Source: Halichondria panicea
Lineage: Eukaryota > Porifera > Demospongiae > Suberitida > Halichondriidae
Direction: 5' to 3'
NCBI RefSeq assembly: GCF_963675165.1
Contig: NC_087379.1
Span: 2,298,201 to 2,362,200, forward strand
DNA: 64,000 nt
Below, piece by piece: positions 42,324-53,596 of this stretch; positions within the stretch are counted from its first letter, which is position 1; the number at the start of each line of letters is the position of its first letter. The translations under genes and the position numbers were made by a program. Below the pieces are notes generated by a model, which was not told where the DNA came from, ran no database searches, and saw nothing but the letters and a program-made list of their open reading frames with translations.

Positions 42324-45300
42324 ATGAACTGTAAGTCAGCAACAGTAAATTACAATCTAGTCAAGCTTGTGTTTATTTTTTCAGCCCTGTAGCTAGCTGT
42401 TATAGGTCTATAGCAGAGCTATAGCAATTGCCAAGCTTATGTATTAATGGCTGCTCTGTGCTTTGCATCCAGCTGTATTGTTCCAAGTCTTCCTTTCCCT
42501 ACTACTGATTCTCAACCATTTTGCAAGCTGTAGCAGAAAGCTAACAGGTCAGTTGCCAGTTGATTGAATGCCGGGTAAAGACATTTATAATTGAATACCA
42601 TTTCACACACTCAGCTAATGCGAGCTGCCTGGCTGAAGGAGAGTCCATTTCCTGTGATTGCCAAGCACCTCTCCAGAGAGGCTCAATGGAATGGACAGGC
42701 AACAGCTCAAATTTTGTTTGCCCTGGAATCAACACTGGACAAGCCAATCTCATTGTATTTGCATTGGGAGAAACGTGCTCTACAGAGGGACAAAATGGTG
42801 CATCATGTGGACCTTACTTTGCAAACATCACCTGCAATGATAATGGCTACATATCTGTTCTCTCCTTCACTGCTAACAGCAATATGAATGGTGGTACGAT
42901 TCTATGCCAAAAACACCTAACTGGGGCAGAACCTTATCAACAATTCTCCATCAGAGTAGGAGGTAATTATGAAATGTATACCTTAAGGTGACATGATTAT
43001 TTTCACAAGTAGATTTGTTTGCGTTTTCACTGTTTAGCTCATTTTGCTATTATTAAATTCTGCTAAATCCTACTCAAGTTGTGTTATATAGTGTTTCTAC
43101 AAGTGACATTATCTGCGAGTATAAATTTTGCAATTTTACTCTCATTCGCAGAAATAGCAGAAATTAATACTCGCAAAAATATGTCACCTTAAGGTATATA
43201 GTTAATTGACTTTTTATGCAGTTCGACCTTACCCACCGGCCAAAGCCAACCTGACTTTTCCGATGAACAGAAATCTTCGATTGGACTGGACTCCTCCGGC
43301 AAATCCAGTGATTGTTGAACTACGAGGTTACCTGCTGTATTTCTCTCCAGGTTGTGGCACCTGCTCACACTCAGAATTAGTCAGCAATACGACCTTCACT
43401 GCTCTATGTAATGAATGGCAGGCAAATGAACAGACTTGTGTCTTTGAGGTCAGGACAGTGACAGAAGATTGTGGACTAGAGAGCCTTCCTCTCAGAAAAA
43501 TCAGCATTTTTGATGGTGACTTCATTGCATTCTGCATAATTATGCATAATTATATGCCATATTGCAGATACACGTCCTACTAACATCAGAGTTTCCATAC
43601 TTTGCACAGTGGAAGTGGATCCTCGTACAATTCATGTGGAGTGGAGTGTAAGCAAGTATAGTAGACACATGCACATGCACTGACAATTTATAAAGCATTC
43701 CTATTGATATAGCCTTTAACATCGTATCGTTATAGTAGTATAATCAGGAGTAGATACTTATGTTTTGAGCCATTATAGGGCACATCACATGTTCAGTATA
43801 CTATAACACATGGCTTCTACGCATACACACAATACATGCAGTACATTCCTCCCCTAGTTATCCACCCCAGTATGCTCCCAGAAGTCCAAGGTTTCACGCT
43901 CATAATATCAGATAACCGAACCGCTCGAAGACTGTTTCTCCCTGGTGCACAAGTTAGGGAACATTCTTTCAACTCCTCATTTCTCCAAGCTGCTAATTTG
44001 ACAGGAAATGCCAACCTTATCTGGGTAGTAGCAGAAACAGCAGCTGACATAACTCCTAGTGAATCAATTCTGTTCTTGGCGGCAGGTAAAATGCAATCAT
44101 GCATGTATATGAATACAGTATAGTATCCCACTGTTTATTCTTGAATGTGCAGATGAGTTGATCACTGGTATTGACTTAAGCCAAGTGTTAACTGAGCAGT
44201 GCGTACAAATCTCAATCAGCAGTTTCTGTAAAAAGAGTGCAGCTTCCTTTCAAGTTCAACTCAGATTCTCCAGGGGCTTTTGTAAGGATAATGCTGCAGA
44301 AACAACCAAACAAAATTACACGCTACAGGAAAACTACATGACCAGTATTCCTACAGAAAACTTTTCGAATTGCTTCTCTGTTGTAGTCTTTAATGATGGA
44401 ATGGAAATTGGTGCAAGTGATCAACAGCAACTAATACTTTCTGAGTGTAATACAAGCTCTATAAATGCCTCTGGAGTCTGGTTTAACTCAACCATGGGTC
44501 GAGTGTCTCTAGGAGATTCCGTCCTTCACAACACACAGCTGGATATTCACTGTAACCCTGATTGCCGCATGCCTGTCGGAGATAACAACACTCTTTGTGT
44601 CAACGGGACCTTTGAGCCAGCTGGTGATGCTCAGTGTGACTGCTCTCTAGGTAATTAATTTTCATTTATTGCATGTGTACGATAATCAAATTTTGCTTTG
44701 TTACAGATGAGGATAGGTTGTGGCATATTTTCTTCCTTGCCTCCATTCCGTTGCATATATGTCTCATTGGTATACTCCTATTCGTGTGTGGTCTGTACAT
44801 ATACGGTAGGTGTAACTTGTCATTAGTAGTATAAAATTATCACTTGTGTCACATGTGTGTGCATGTGAGTAGTATACACATGATCAGTACACAGCATATT
44901 AGGCCATGCAAAGTCAATTTGTAGCAAATAGCAAGTGGATTGAGGCATTTGATAAAATTAATATTAATTGTCAGTCATAATTATTTCATGGCCAAAAAAC
45001 CATACAAATTTGTGCCTTTAATTTGAGGTCACGTGATATTTAACTTTGTAAAGCTGCCAATTTCCAAGCGCGAGAGCCTAAGAAACTACAAATTGACTTT
45101 GCATGGCCTTAATAATGCTTTTTTATCTGCAGATTTTTTTGAGCCGTTCTTCACTGGTGAATATGATAGCCCGAGAGTGCCCCAATCTAGTACTCCTAAT
45201 ACTAATCGTCCTCGTCCCAAACAGAAGTTGGCCGGATCCAGTCCTAATATTAATGCTAATCGTAGTCCCAAACAAAAGAATTTGTCAGGATCCAGAGCTG

Positions 45301-45890
45301 TACCATCTATACCGCAATTGCAAATGAAACGAACTCCTCCTACTTCTGATGGTCTTCGTCCCGGACAAAGGAAGGTGTCTGGATTCAAATCTTTGAATTT
45401 TGAAGTTCCTGTTACTAATCGTCTTCATCCCAAACAAAAAACATTGTCCGGATCATCTATACAATTAGAAGAATTGTCCGAATCCAGTTCTGTACTACTA
45501 GAAGAATCTAATACTGAATTAGACAATCTTCATCTCAGACAAAGAAATTTATCCACTAGATCTGTACTGTTGGAAGAAGTATCTCCTCCTAATACTGATG
45601 ATTCTCATCCCAAACTAAAGACGTTGTCCGTAGAAGTAGAAGTGTATGATATTGATGATGATCCTCGTCCCAAAGAAGAGAAGCCGTCTGAATCCATACA
45701 GCTAATACAAGTAGCTCCTGCTAATACTGATGATGATCCTCGTCCCAAAGAAGAGAAGCCGTCTGAATCCATACATCTAAAAGAAGTAGCTCCTGCTAAT
45801 ATTGATGATGATCTTCGTTCTCGTCCTAAACAAAAGAAGTTGTCCAAACTCCGACCAAACACTGATCGTCCCAAACAAAAGAAGTTGTAA
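42324..45890 (+). CDS. receptor B: paralogue of receptor A
   Basis: Same nine-exon plan: 42324-42330, 42473-42547, 42615-42962, 43222-43515, 43568-43647, 43842-44085, 44153-44650, 44707-44805, 45133-45890; 800 residues, every junction in phase. The signal peptide reads MN/SVLFQVFLSLLLIL. The Ig-like exon is 9 bp shorter than in A and C. Exons 7-8 are the most divergent of the three (GFCKDNAAETT, NPDCRMPVG; TM HIFFLASIPLHICLIGILL). The tail (549-800) has DDDPRPKEEKPSESIQL-type repeats and ends DRPKQKKL. Introns 3 and 8 carry inverted-repeat insertions absent from A and C. It lies about 400 bp downstream of A in the same orientation. Function unknown; a surface receptor or adhesion role is inferred from architecture. 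Confidence 0.85.
42977..43201. mobile_element. MITE-like insertion in receptor B intron 3
   Basis: TATACCTTAAGGTGACAT at the left and ATGTCACCTTAAGGTATA at the right are inverted ends. Intron 3 is 48 bp in A and 53 bp in C but 259 bp here, so this is a B-specific insertion of about 220 bp. Confidence 0.85.
44896..45115. mobile_element. MITE-like insertion in receptor B intron 8
   Basis: Left 'ATTAGGCCATGCAAAGTCAA' and right 'TTGACTTTGCATGGCCTTAAT' are inverted, about 28 bp each. Intron 8 is 59 bp in A and 97 bp in C against 327 bp here. Confidence 0.85.
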
Positions 45891-46345
45891 GTGCTGATAT
45901 ACTGATGATAATCCTGGTCCCAAACTAATGAAGTACATGTAGTAACAACTAGAAGATTGTGATTAGTGATATTTGTAATTATAATTCATTTGTGCGCATG
46001 CCCAGTTCCATCTCCACCGATTAGGGGGCGTTCAGAGATATAATTTGTGGGTGGGGCTCAATGTAAAGAATACCGTATAGCGCGAAATTTCAAGGCACTT
46101 ATATTTCGTGGATTGGCCTCTAAAAGCATTTTCGTCGCACAATGTTCGCGGAATGACTGCTTACCGGAAGCCACGCATTTAAAATCTTGCACGTTTCGTA
46201 GGATTGCTACCAACGAAATCCACGAAAATTAAGCCCCCTCGAAAATTTCGCGCTATACGGTAGCTACTGCACGTGCTGAACTCTGATGTGGAGTACTATA
46301 TAAATATGCGTGTAGTATATATATGAATCGAACATGAAGAAACAG
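45891..46345 (+). repeat. 3' flank of receptor B, duplicated at 63412-63804
   Basis: Apart from insertions in each copy, this matches the 3' flank of receptor C through 'GAACTCTGATGTGGAGTACTA' and 'GAATCGAACATGAAGAAACAG'. Similarity stops exactly after ATGAAGAAACAG (46333-46344). In C this is the start of an open gene; here the next codons lead to a stop after unrelated sequence. Confidence 0.85.
46071..46262. mobile_element. 192-bp TIR element (TACCGTATAGCGCGAAA)
   Basis: Begins TACCGTATAGCGCGAAATTT and ends with the inverse AAATTTCGCGCTATACGGTA. It sits downstream of receptor B inside sequence otherwise shared with the 3' flank of receptor C, where it is absent. Confidence 0.9.
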
Positions 46346-47290
46346 GGGGCATGTGATTCAGTAATGGTGTCCGTTCTGAGAGGTTATTTTCTATTGCTAA
46401 GGCTTTTTGGGGACTAGAAAGCTGCTCGTTATACGGAGTAGAGAGGTGGTCGCTCCTGAGAGGTTGCTAGTCATTGTAGTTTCAATCCGGATCTGAGCGC
46501 CGTTATATAGTGTGTAGTTGCTCTTCGGAGGTGGTTGTTAGGAGGTTCCACTGTAATTATGTTCCAGATCCATCTATACCTGCTATACCTGCCATCCACC
46601 ACATCATCATCCATGCATGTCACTACGCATGGATGGACTGTGTACATTGGCATGCCTGTGCTCAATACATTGTATTAGAAAACATCAATTCATCACAAAA
46701 TTTAATCATCATGATGCATGTAATGTATGTATATATAGGGATCGTCATCACCCCAGTGAAAATTGATATAGAATTGGTGGGGAAAAACTAGACTACAAGT
46801 GAAAAAAGTACATGTGACATGACGTTGTAACGGATTGCAATGGAGTTATGCTCTTGTCTGATTTCTTGTTTCCACGCTTTTTTGTGGGTCTTGATGTAGC
46901 AATCATGTTAAACTGCTACGACTCATTAACTAACAAGAGATATTAAGATAGACGCTGACTCAGCAGGATCGAAAAGGATCGATTTTTTGACTCATAATTA
47001 TGTCTTTATTTTTTTCTGTACTCTTGAGCACTTCCCTGCTTCAATCTCTACAAACGCCCCTGGAGTTAAAGCTTATTAAAAGCTTTCAGGAGTGATCATT
47101 AGCTTCTTTATCTTCAGCAATGACTTCCTGTCGAACATAAAGGCAAAGTTTGGTAGCAGAAGACTTGCCACAGCCTTGAACTGCACGTCATGCTTTTCCT
47201 ATAACATCTGTAGCCTTACAGTGTAGTGTAGGGTGTCGTCTTGGCTTGATACAATAAAGGGCGTAAGAACTCAGTTATCTTTGCATAATA
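46346..47290. other. intergenic repeat DNA
   Basis: No gene seen. It includes a fragment at about 46825-46885 (GACGTTGTAACGGATTG…TTTCTTGTTTCC) related to the ends of the element at 55058-55572. Confidence 0.55.
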
Positions 47291-47294
47291 CTTC

Positions 47295-48063
47295 TATGTA
47301 ATGGACTGCAACTTTAGAATACAAAATAGTATACGGTTTATTTTACTGACAGTATCCACAAATACACAGATTACCATCTTTTGGGGTAATGTACGTGCAT
47401 GCGCATACAGGCCACTTTTCTCTTCGCGGCCTGGAATCGAAGCGAACCAGAGCTGCAACCTATCACTGGAGAAGCGCTCAGAGGTGCTACTTCTAACTCT
47501 CAGCCAGGCGCAAGACTGGACGTCGCTGCAAATGGGTTCTGGGGAGGACGCTTCCAAAAAACATATCTTGATGTCAGAGTATTCAACCCTTTTGCCCCCT
47601 CCAATTCTCACTCCAACCTTACAGCCTGCTACCGCAAACATGAATTAATAAAGAAACGTGCCTACGAGCAAAGGATAAAAGAAATTGAGAATGCCTCATT
47701 CACTATCTTTCCCACCGGAGGTCTTGCAGTTGAAGTGACTGTTTTTTACAAAGACTTGGCCTCCCTACTTGCAACGAAATGGATCAACTCTACTTCTCCA
47801 CCCTGTCCTGGCTACGCTGCCGCCTAAATTTCTCTTTATACTAAGATCAGCAATCCAGTGCATTCGTGGGACCCGCTCAAGCGCTGGTCAAGCCATGAAG
47901 ACACAGCCCCCTATGGACCTGGCTATGTCAGCTCTTGATCAACTGAACTCAGCATCAACATAGTAATTATTTTTCCCCATTATTTTTCCCATTATTTTAT
48001 CTAGCTTTGTATCTCACCCTCTAACCTTCACATGAAGTATTATTGCTCAAAAAAAAAAAAAAA
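47295..48063 (+). pseudogene. retroelement 3' fragment with poly-A tail
   Basis: The frame 47399-47827 encodes a C-terminal domain seen in many invertebrate retroelements (PITGEALRGATSNSQPGARL, DVAANGFWGGRF, DVRVFNPFAPSN, CYRKHELIKKRAYEQRIKEI). The frame shifts at about 47780, and the rest of the domain (LLRSAIQCIRGTRSS) continues in another frame to about 47963. A run of about 15 A's at 48049-48063 is the likely poly-A tail. 5'-truncated and inactive. Confidence 0.75.
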
Positions 48064-49041
48064 GGCTAGCATAAAAGCTAGTTCCCGGGTAAAGCGTCTG
48101 TTAGGCCACTAAAAGAGAAACACGAGAAATACCGGAAGTGAAATTAAATAATGGGCGTGGCAATAGGAGTGGCGCAGCGAGGTCCAATTTGCTAGCGGGT
48201 TCTGTGCCTGCATGCATGGTGCTGTAATCACTGAACTGAATGCTACTCGGATGCACTACCTTATATAGGGACACTACCACCACATTATCTCCGAACACAT
48301 CAATGGATGCAACATCACCTACCCACCATCTCTCCACAACTCTCAACTCCTCCTCAAACAGCGTCAACTATTCACTCCATTCCACGAAGTCAGGCATATT
48401 GTTTAATGCTAGGAGTGTTGCAAACAAACTACGAGATCTTCACGCAGGAGAAAACATTGATATTATCGCTGTCACAGAAACACACAGATACAAAACTAAT
48501 GGTCCCCAATCATTCTGTCTTCAGGAGAGACAGAAATTGGTAAGGGGGAGGGATTATAATATGCTTCTGGTTCATAACAACATCCCTGCAACAAGGCTCC
48601 ACGACCTTGAAACCAACTGTCAGAGTGAACTCCTATATGGGTGGAAATAAGTTACCCTACACCATCAGCTAAAAGTGCTAGTGAGTCTTCTATCGACCTC
48701 CAAGCTCGTCCAGCATCCACCTAACATTCCTCAGGAACTCTCTATCAACGATTTTTTAATATTCAAATCATGCCCAGTGATCATTGGCGAAGACTTTAAC
48801 ATCCCGTTTATCAATTGGAGACTATACTTGCATCGAATCTATGTGACATACAGTGCATCCAGTCTATAGAGAGTATATATAGAATACCCAAATAGGTGAG
48901 TATATAATTATATATCAGTTGTACTTAAATATATCTGATCAACATTGGAACATTTCTAAGAAATTGTGCTGATATAATTATAATTATATATATATATATA
49001 CCATTGTATATAGGTGAATGAATAAGCTACCATAATAATTA

Positions 49042-49635
49042 CTAATTTATCGAACACTTCTATAATTATCCCGGACACTCTTTTGGGAAATTTTTATTGT
49101 TCTAATACAACGGACACTCCATGCAGTGCTTTAATATTCCCGACAATACCTTGAAAGTTGAGTTACGGCCGCGGCAAATTTTTTTTACTGAAACTGCAGC
49201 TAAAAATGTCCTTAAAACTGCATCACAAACGATTAACAACCAATAGCTAAGTATATGGCTACTCGTGCAATATGGGATTAATAGCACTCTTAGCCATACT
49301 ATTAATTATATTATATAGGAGCATAATCGGAACACCCATGCATGCATTCTCGGAACATGCAGCCCTCGGGGCTTACGCCCTCGTGCTTCAGTGCAATATA
49401 TTCCATACATCCCTTGTGCCCGTGTTATAACTATAACATACTATAATTATTAGCTATAGTGCAACTATTCAGTCGCTCACTGTTCTATTAAACTTAGCTA
49501 GCTCGCATGCAGCTGCTTGCTTGTTCTAATTATTCCGGACACTTCACATGCTCTGTAAAAATCTGTTCTAATTATACCCAGACAATTTCCAAAATAATAT
49601 TTTTTGCTGTCCGATAAATTAGAAGATATACGGTA
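49042..49635. mobile_element. degraded TACCGTATATCTTCTAA element
   Basis: Right end AAATTAGAAGATATACGGTA matches the element at 8795-9194. The left end retains only ACTAATTTATCGAACAC. The interior has the same 'GTTCTAAT…CCGGACA' motifs. Confidence 0.75.
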
Positions 49636-49903
49636 TATTCAAAAATACTTCCCCAAAAGTTGTTGTAGTGGGAAATCATTTTAGGTGTAAAATGGGGGTG
49701 ATGGTGTGTAACATCAATTATCTCCGGAATTAAAGTATTTCTGGACAAACTTTTCTTTCAAAAGTTAGACAATTAATTTTATTCAAGCTTACTCGGTGTA
49801 ATTTTTGGACCTTAGCTGTGAGATCTTCTTCAAATCTCTCCTTAACCGAAGCGGCACTAAAAACTAGCAATTATGAGCACTGCGGAGGATGTGTAGATAC
49901 ATT

Positions 49904-50187
49904 TAAGGCCACTCCAAGTGACACTCTGGTTTCTGGTCCTGAAGTTTTTCTAATTGCATGCGGGCGGGCGGCTTTTCTCATTATGTCATTATCAATTTTT
50001 CACCTTATGAATCTCATTATTTTGCAAATGAATATCATTATCACACTATTTTGTACCACATGGACCATTATGCGCATGCGTAGTAGAAATAATGGGATAG
50101 AAATCCAATAATGAGATAGAAATCCAAGAATAAAATCTGATGTGGGCGGTGGACCAGAAACCAGAGTATCACTTGGAGTGGCCTAAG
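49904..50187. mobile_element. MITE with about 35-bp inverted ends
   Basis: GGCCACTCCAAGTGACACTC at the left pairs with '…AGTATCACTTGGAGTGGCC' at the right; the next 14 bp (CTGGTTTCTGGTCC / GGACCAGAAACCAG) also pair. Non-coding centre. Confidence 0.85.
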
Positions 50188-51639
50188 CAACATCGAACTT
50201 TCACAAGATAGCCAAACTATATCTATAGATGTTGTGACAAAGTTCCAAACCGGCCTTATAACCGGAAACCTTATAGGCCTTTTCTCCCCCTAACCGATTA
50301 CCCATGCATGGCCACTATATATATATATATAACACTGTTTTATTAATCACCACAGCTTATTCATTTACGTACACAATGGGATCAGTCGACTTTCTCAGAA
50401 ATATTCCATATTTATACTTAAGTACCACTATACTCACACATTAATTTGTGGTATATTCTCTTTAGATTGGATGCACTGTATAGTGAATGACAACTCCGGT
50501 CAGTGCATATTTCTACTCCCTCCACCAAATTGTAACAGCTCCGACAAGACAAAAAAACATACTCGACTTAGTGCTCAACGGCAACATTTCCAGTTATGGT
50601 AACTGAAAGAATCCATGGGAGTGATCACGAAGCTGTATCTTGTCCTAAAATCCACAAGACCCAACATTCCTATGTGTTTTACTTCGAGAGGGGACTTTGT
50701 CAAATTCCAAGGAATGCTGAGAATTATATTCCATGAAATATATGGTTCATTTCCGAGCGATGCCTGGATGAAGTTCAAATACCTGCATGCTGCTGATGTC
50801 AGCGGACTAATGCATCCCTATAAGCTCACTCTCACAAACAAGACGCTCTATACCGGGTTAGCCCAAGAAACGGTACGAGTGATGATGATGATCAGACACA
50901 AGGGCAAGCACCCTGCAGGGCTTACCTAAAAGCAAAAAGAACACGAAACAATCTGCATGGTAGATACAATAACCATAGCAACATCGTGCAAGAATTCTAG
51001 AATAAACTCATGCATATAATTATAGGCACTCTTTTTTATTCGAACACCTAAATTTCATGTGGAACACAATCTGCTTCTCTCAGTATAATTATGCTCTATA
51101 TAGTGCATCGTATACAACTTTAAATTAAATTTTTAACCGTGCTGTTTTAATTCCAATGCATAATTATAATTATTGTGAAACACAGCTAGCTCACAACCTC
51201 ACGTTTTAGCTTAATACTCTTATACTTTATAATTATTGGGAAGTACATGTATATTTATAGGATTATAACTACGTGACTACCTATAAGTACAATTTCTTTT
51301 GGATAACATTGTTCAATAAAATTCAAACAAAATCCTGCATGGCTATATAGCCTATAATTATATACACAGGATCATAGGCTTTTGTTTCACTTCCATGCAG
51401 TGTCACTATTAAGACTAACATGCAATAATATACATGCATGCAGTCTCACAACAAGTATATATACTGATCTCCTTTACATAATTATAATACTATAGCAAAA
51501 CACATTTGTACACTGGAAGTAAGCACTGTCTGTTGAACTTTACCTGGCAGAGCAGTATGACATGCAGCATGCATGGGTCTATAATTGTACATTAACTATA
51601 ATTATAGTTTAATTTTACTACAAAGGCAGTAAAAAACCT

Positions 51640-52055
51640 GTAAAGCTAAATTTCTCTTTTAGTGTGAACCCGCTGGGCCTCACACTAAAAGAGAAATTTT
51701 ACACCAGAAGTGTTTTGCATGTTCAGGCACTGTGTTACACATATCTATATCATTACCACACCATTTTTAAGTACCACAGACGGTCAGAGACCAACAGCAC
51801 CAGTAACAATTTGTACAGCTACATTTTTCTTTTAGTGTGAACTTGCGGACCTCACACTAAAAGAGAAATTTTACACCAGAGGTGTTTTGCATGTTCAGGC
51901 ACTGTGTTACACATATCTACATCATTACCACACCATTTTCAAATACCACAGACGGTCAGAGACCAACAGCATCAGTAACAATTTGTATACAGATACATTT
52001 CTCTTTTAGTGTGAACCTGCAGACCTCACACTAAAAGAGAAATTTACACTTGAGG
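51640..52055 (+). repeat. three tandem units of about 175-180 bp, each with a hairpin
   Basis: Each unit begins with a palindrome (TTTCTCTTTTAGTGTGAAC … CTCACACTAAAAGAGAAA) and continues 'TTACACCAGA(A/G)GTGTTTTGCATG…CACAGACGGTCAGAGACCAACAGC'. The third unit breaks off after its hairpin. No coding potential. Confidence 0.9.
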
Positions 52056-52506
52056 GTGTTTTGCACGTTAGCTCTCAAACAGTGTAGTGATGTATAGACC
52101 CATACATGTCATAAACAATTCCTATATATAATTATAATAAAGCTCATGGAAAAACCAGTGACACCATGCACTCCCATTTTTTTGCAGCCTAGCTGAGCTA
52201 CATCTACATCTAGTGATCTAGCTCATGATTGATCCATACTTTACTGACAATGCCAGAGAAAACTTTGGAACTGGAAAGGATTAGCTACAATTTAACCGCT
52301 GGACAGAGTATAGCATCTGATTGTCTAGGACCTTCTTGAGACTGCATGCATGGCGTGCATGCATGTATATGTATGTAAGCTACCCTGCCAGGTACCTAGT
52401 GAGACTAGAAACTCCTTGAACAGAAGTCTAACCAGAATAAAACCAGTCACTGGCAGCATAGATAGCTCTATCTATATATGCTGGTACACTAGTGTTAATG
52501 TGGTAC

Positions 52507-52555
52507 TAGCCTCGAGACCAGGCCGATTAAAATTAATCGGCCTGGATTCGAGGCT
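52507..52555. mobile_element. 49-bp TAGCCTCGA hairpin with 10-bp target duplication
   Basis: TAGCCTCGAGACCAGGCCGA and its inverted counterpart meet at TTAATTAA-like centre sequence. Direct AATGTGGTAC copies flank it at 52497-52506 and 52556-52565. Confidence 0.92.
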
Positions 52556-52652
52556 AATGTGGTACCCGCCAGCAAATTGGACCCCGCTAGGCCACGCCCA
52601 TTATTTAATTTCACTTCCGGTATTTCTCTTTTAGTGTCTTTTAGTTGGCTAG

Positions 52653-52790
52653 CTAGCCTCGTTCCCAGGCCTTACTTTTTCTTGCTGTTGTCACTGTTCA
52701 TCCAGATCCCATGAAAGACATAGTGAGGCAGCAAAGAAAAAATGGGCGTACAGTTAAGAAAAAGTAAGGCCTGGTTTGGGAAATCGCGTG
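52653..52790. mobile_element. longer TAGCCTCG-type inverted repeat
   Basis: CTCGTTCCCAGGCCTTACTT at the left is mirrored by AAGTAAGGCCTGGTTTGGGA at the right, around a roughly 80-bp centre. Confidence 0.75.
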
Positions 52791-53446
52791 ATCCACAAGG
52801 ATTTTTATGAACGTGGGCGATATGTAGCCCACAATCATGACGTAAGGTATTCTCCCACGCATTCAGAGTTAATAAGACTGTACTGAGACAACCACCAAGC
52901 TGTGCTGCAAGTCAGATCAGAGAACCAGCATGGCCAGCTCTGGTGGCAGTAGCTACCTGCTATATGATAATGATGACTAAGCTATTCTTGATCTATACTA
53001 TATAGACTATAGCATGTAGAAAGACACAACGTGATAGAATCTGAACACACAATCTAGACTAGTAGATCATCTAGCTAAGCCTAAGGTATAGCTAGCTATA
53101 TAGTGCTTGCAAACTTCCAGTTCCAAGTCCATGTCCAGCTTGCTGCAGGCATCATAGATCTCTGTGTGGGCAGTCCAACATCTCTAGCTTAGCATGCCCA
53201 CGCTCATTTTCACCCTTCTACCACCCTTCTACCCTCACGCGACTTCCCGATACATTTTCCTAACTCTACGTCTATTTTTTTCTTTATTCCTCCAATTAAT
53301 ACCGTATTTTATCTCATTGAACGATTAATACAGTATTTTATCTTATTGAACGATTGTGATAAAGAACAAAAAAAGGAGAGCCTTTGTAGAGGCTAGACTT
53401 GTAATACGCTGGCACAGAGAGATAATTGTTTACAGACTTGTCAGTC

Positions 53447-53596
53447 ATGATCGTCTTCCTTCCCATTGGCTTGTTAATCCGTTTGTGTATCGCTGCCTGC
53501 AACAGTGCCAATGGTGATGGTAACTGCTCTTGTTGTCACAAAGAAGTTGACTTAGAGACTGGACAAGAGACGGACGACCCACTGCTGCAGGCATAA
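53447..53596 (+). CDS. small membrane-like ORF or last exon (49 codons)
   Basis: The peptide starts MIVFLPIGLLIRLCIAAC (hydrophobic), then a Gly/Cys-rich linker (GDGNCSCC) and an acidic tail ending ETDDPLLQA, resembling a dileucine sorting signal. TTTACAG just upstream could be an acceptor, making this a terminal exon. No homology recognised and no upstream exon identified. Confidence 0.3.
   Translation: MIVFLPIGLLIRLCIAACNSANGDGNCSCCHKEVDLETGQETDDPLLQA

Larger units (their letters stand above)
48885..50460. mobile_element. about 1.6-kb element with long diverged TIRs, nested in LINE
   Basis: The left arm (TTGTACTTAAATAT…GGAACATTTCTAAGAAA…GAATGAATAAGCT, 48918-49028) is inverted at 50345-50450. 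A solo relative is at 20700-20985. Inside are a degraded TACCGTATATC element (49042-49635) and a MITE at 49904-50187. No transposase ORF recognised. Confidence 0.6.
48385..50960 (+). pseudogene. CR1-like LINE remnant, interrupted
   Basis: 48385-48650 resembles the N-terminal part of a LINE endonuclease (FNARSVANKLRDL…DIIAVTETH). 48770-48869 has the following 'GEDFNIPFINW' motif. The body resumes after about 1.6 kb at 50465-50960 (…KTKKHTRLSAQ, then a 'SDHEAV' equivalent and downstream linker) in broken frames. It is interrupted at about 48885-50460 by a nested TIR element. No intact reverse transcriptase present. Confidence 0.65.
52056..53446. other. intergenic with hairpin elements
   Basis: No gene seen. 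It holds the palindrome at 52507-52555, the GGCCACGCCCATTATTTAAT block (about 52590-52640), which is an inverted copy of 48102-48163, and a long inverted repeat at about 52653-52790. Confidence 0.6.

Noticed and set aside
48240-48650. A 136-codon ORF as a host gene
   Set aside because: It matches the LINE endonuclease start and is followed by the next LINE motif; a retroelement remnant.
51640-52055. CRISPR-like array
   Set aside because: Units are near-identical over their whole length, there are only three, and the DNA is eukaryotic; a tandem repeat fits.
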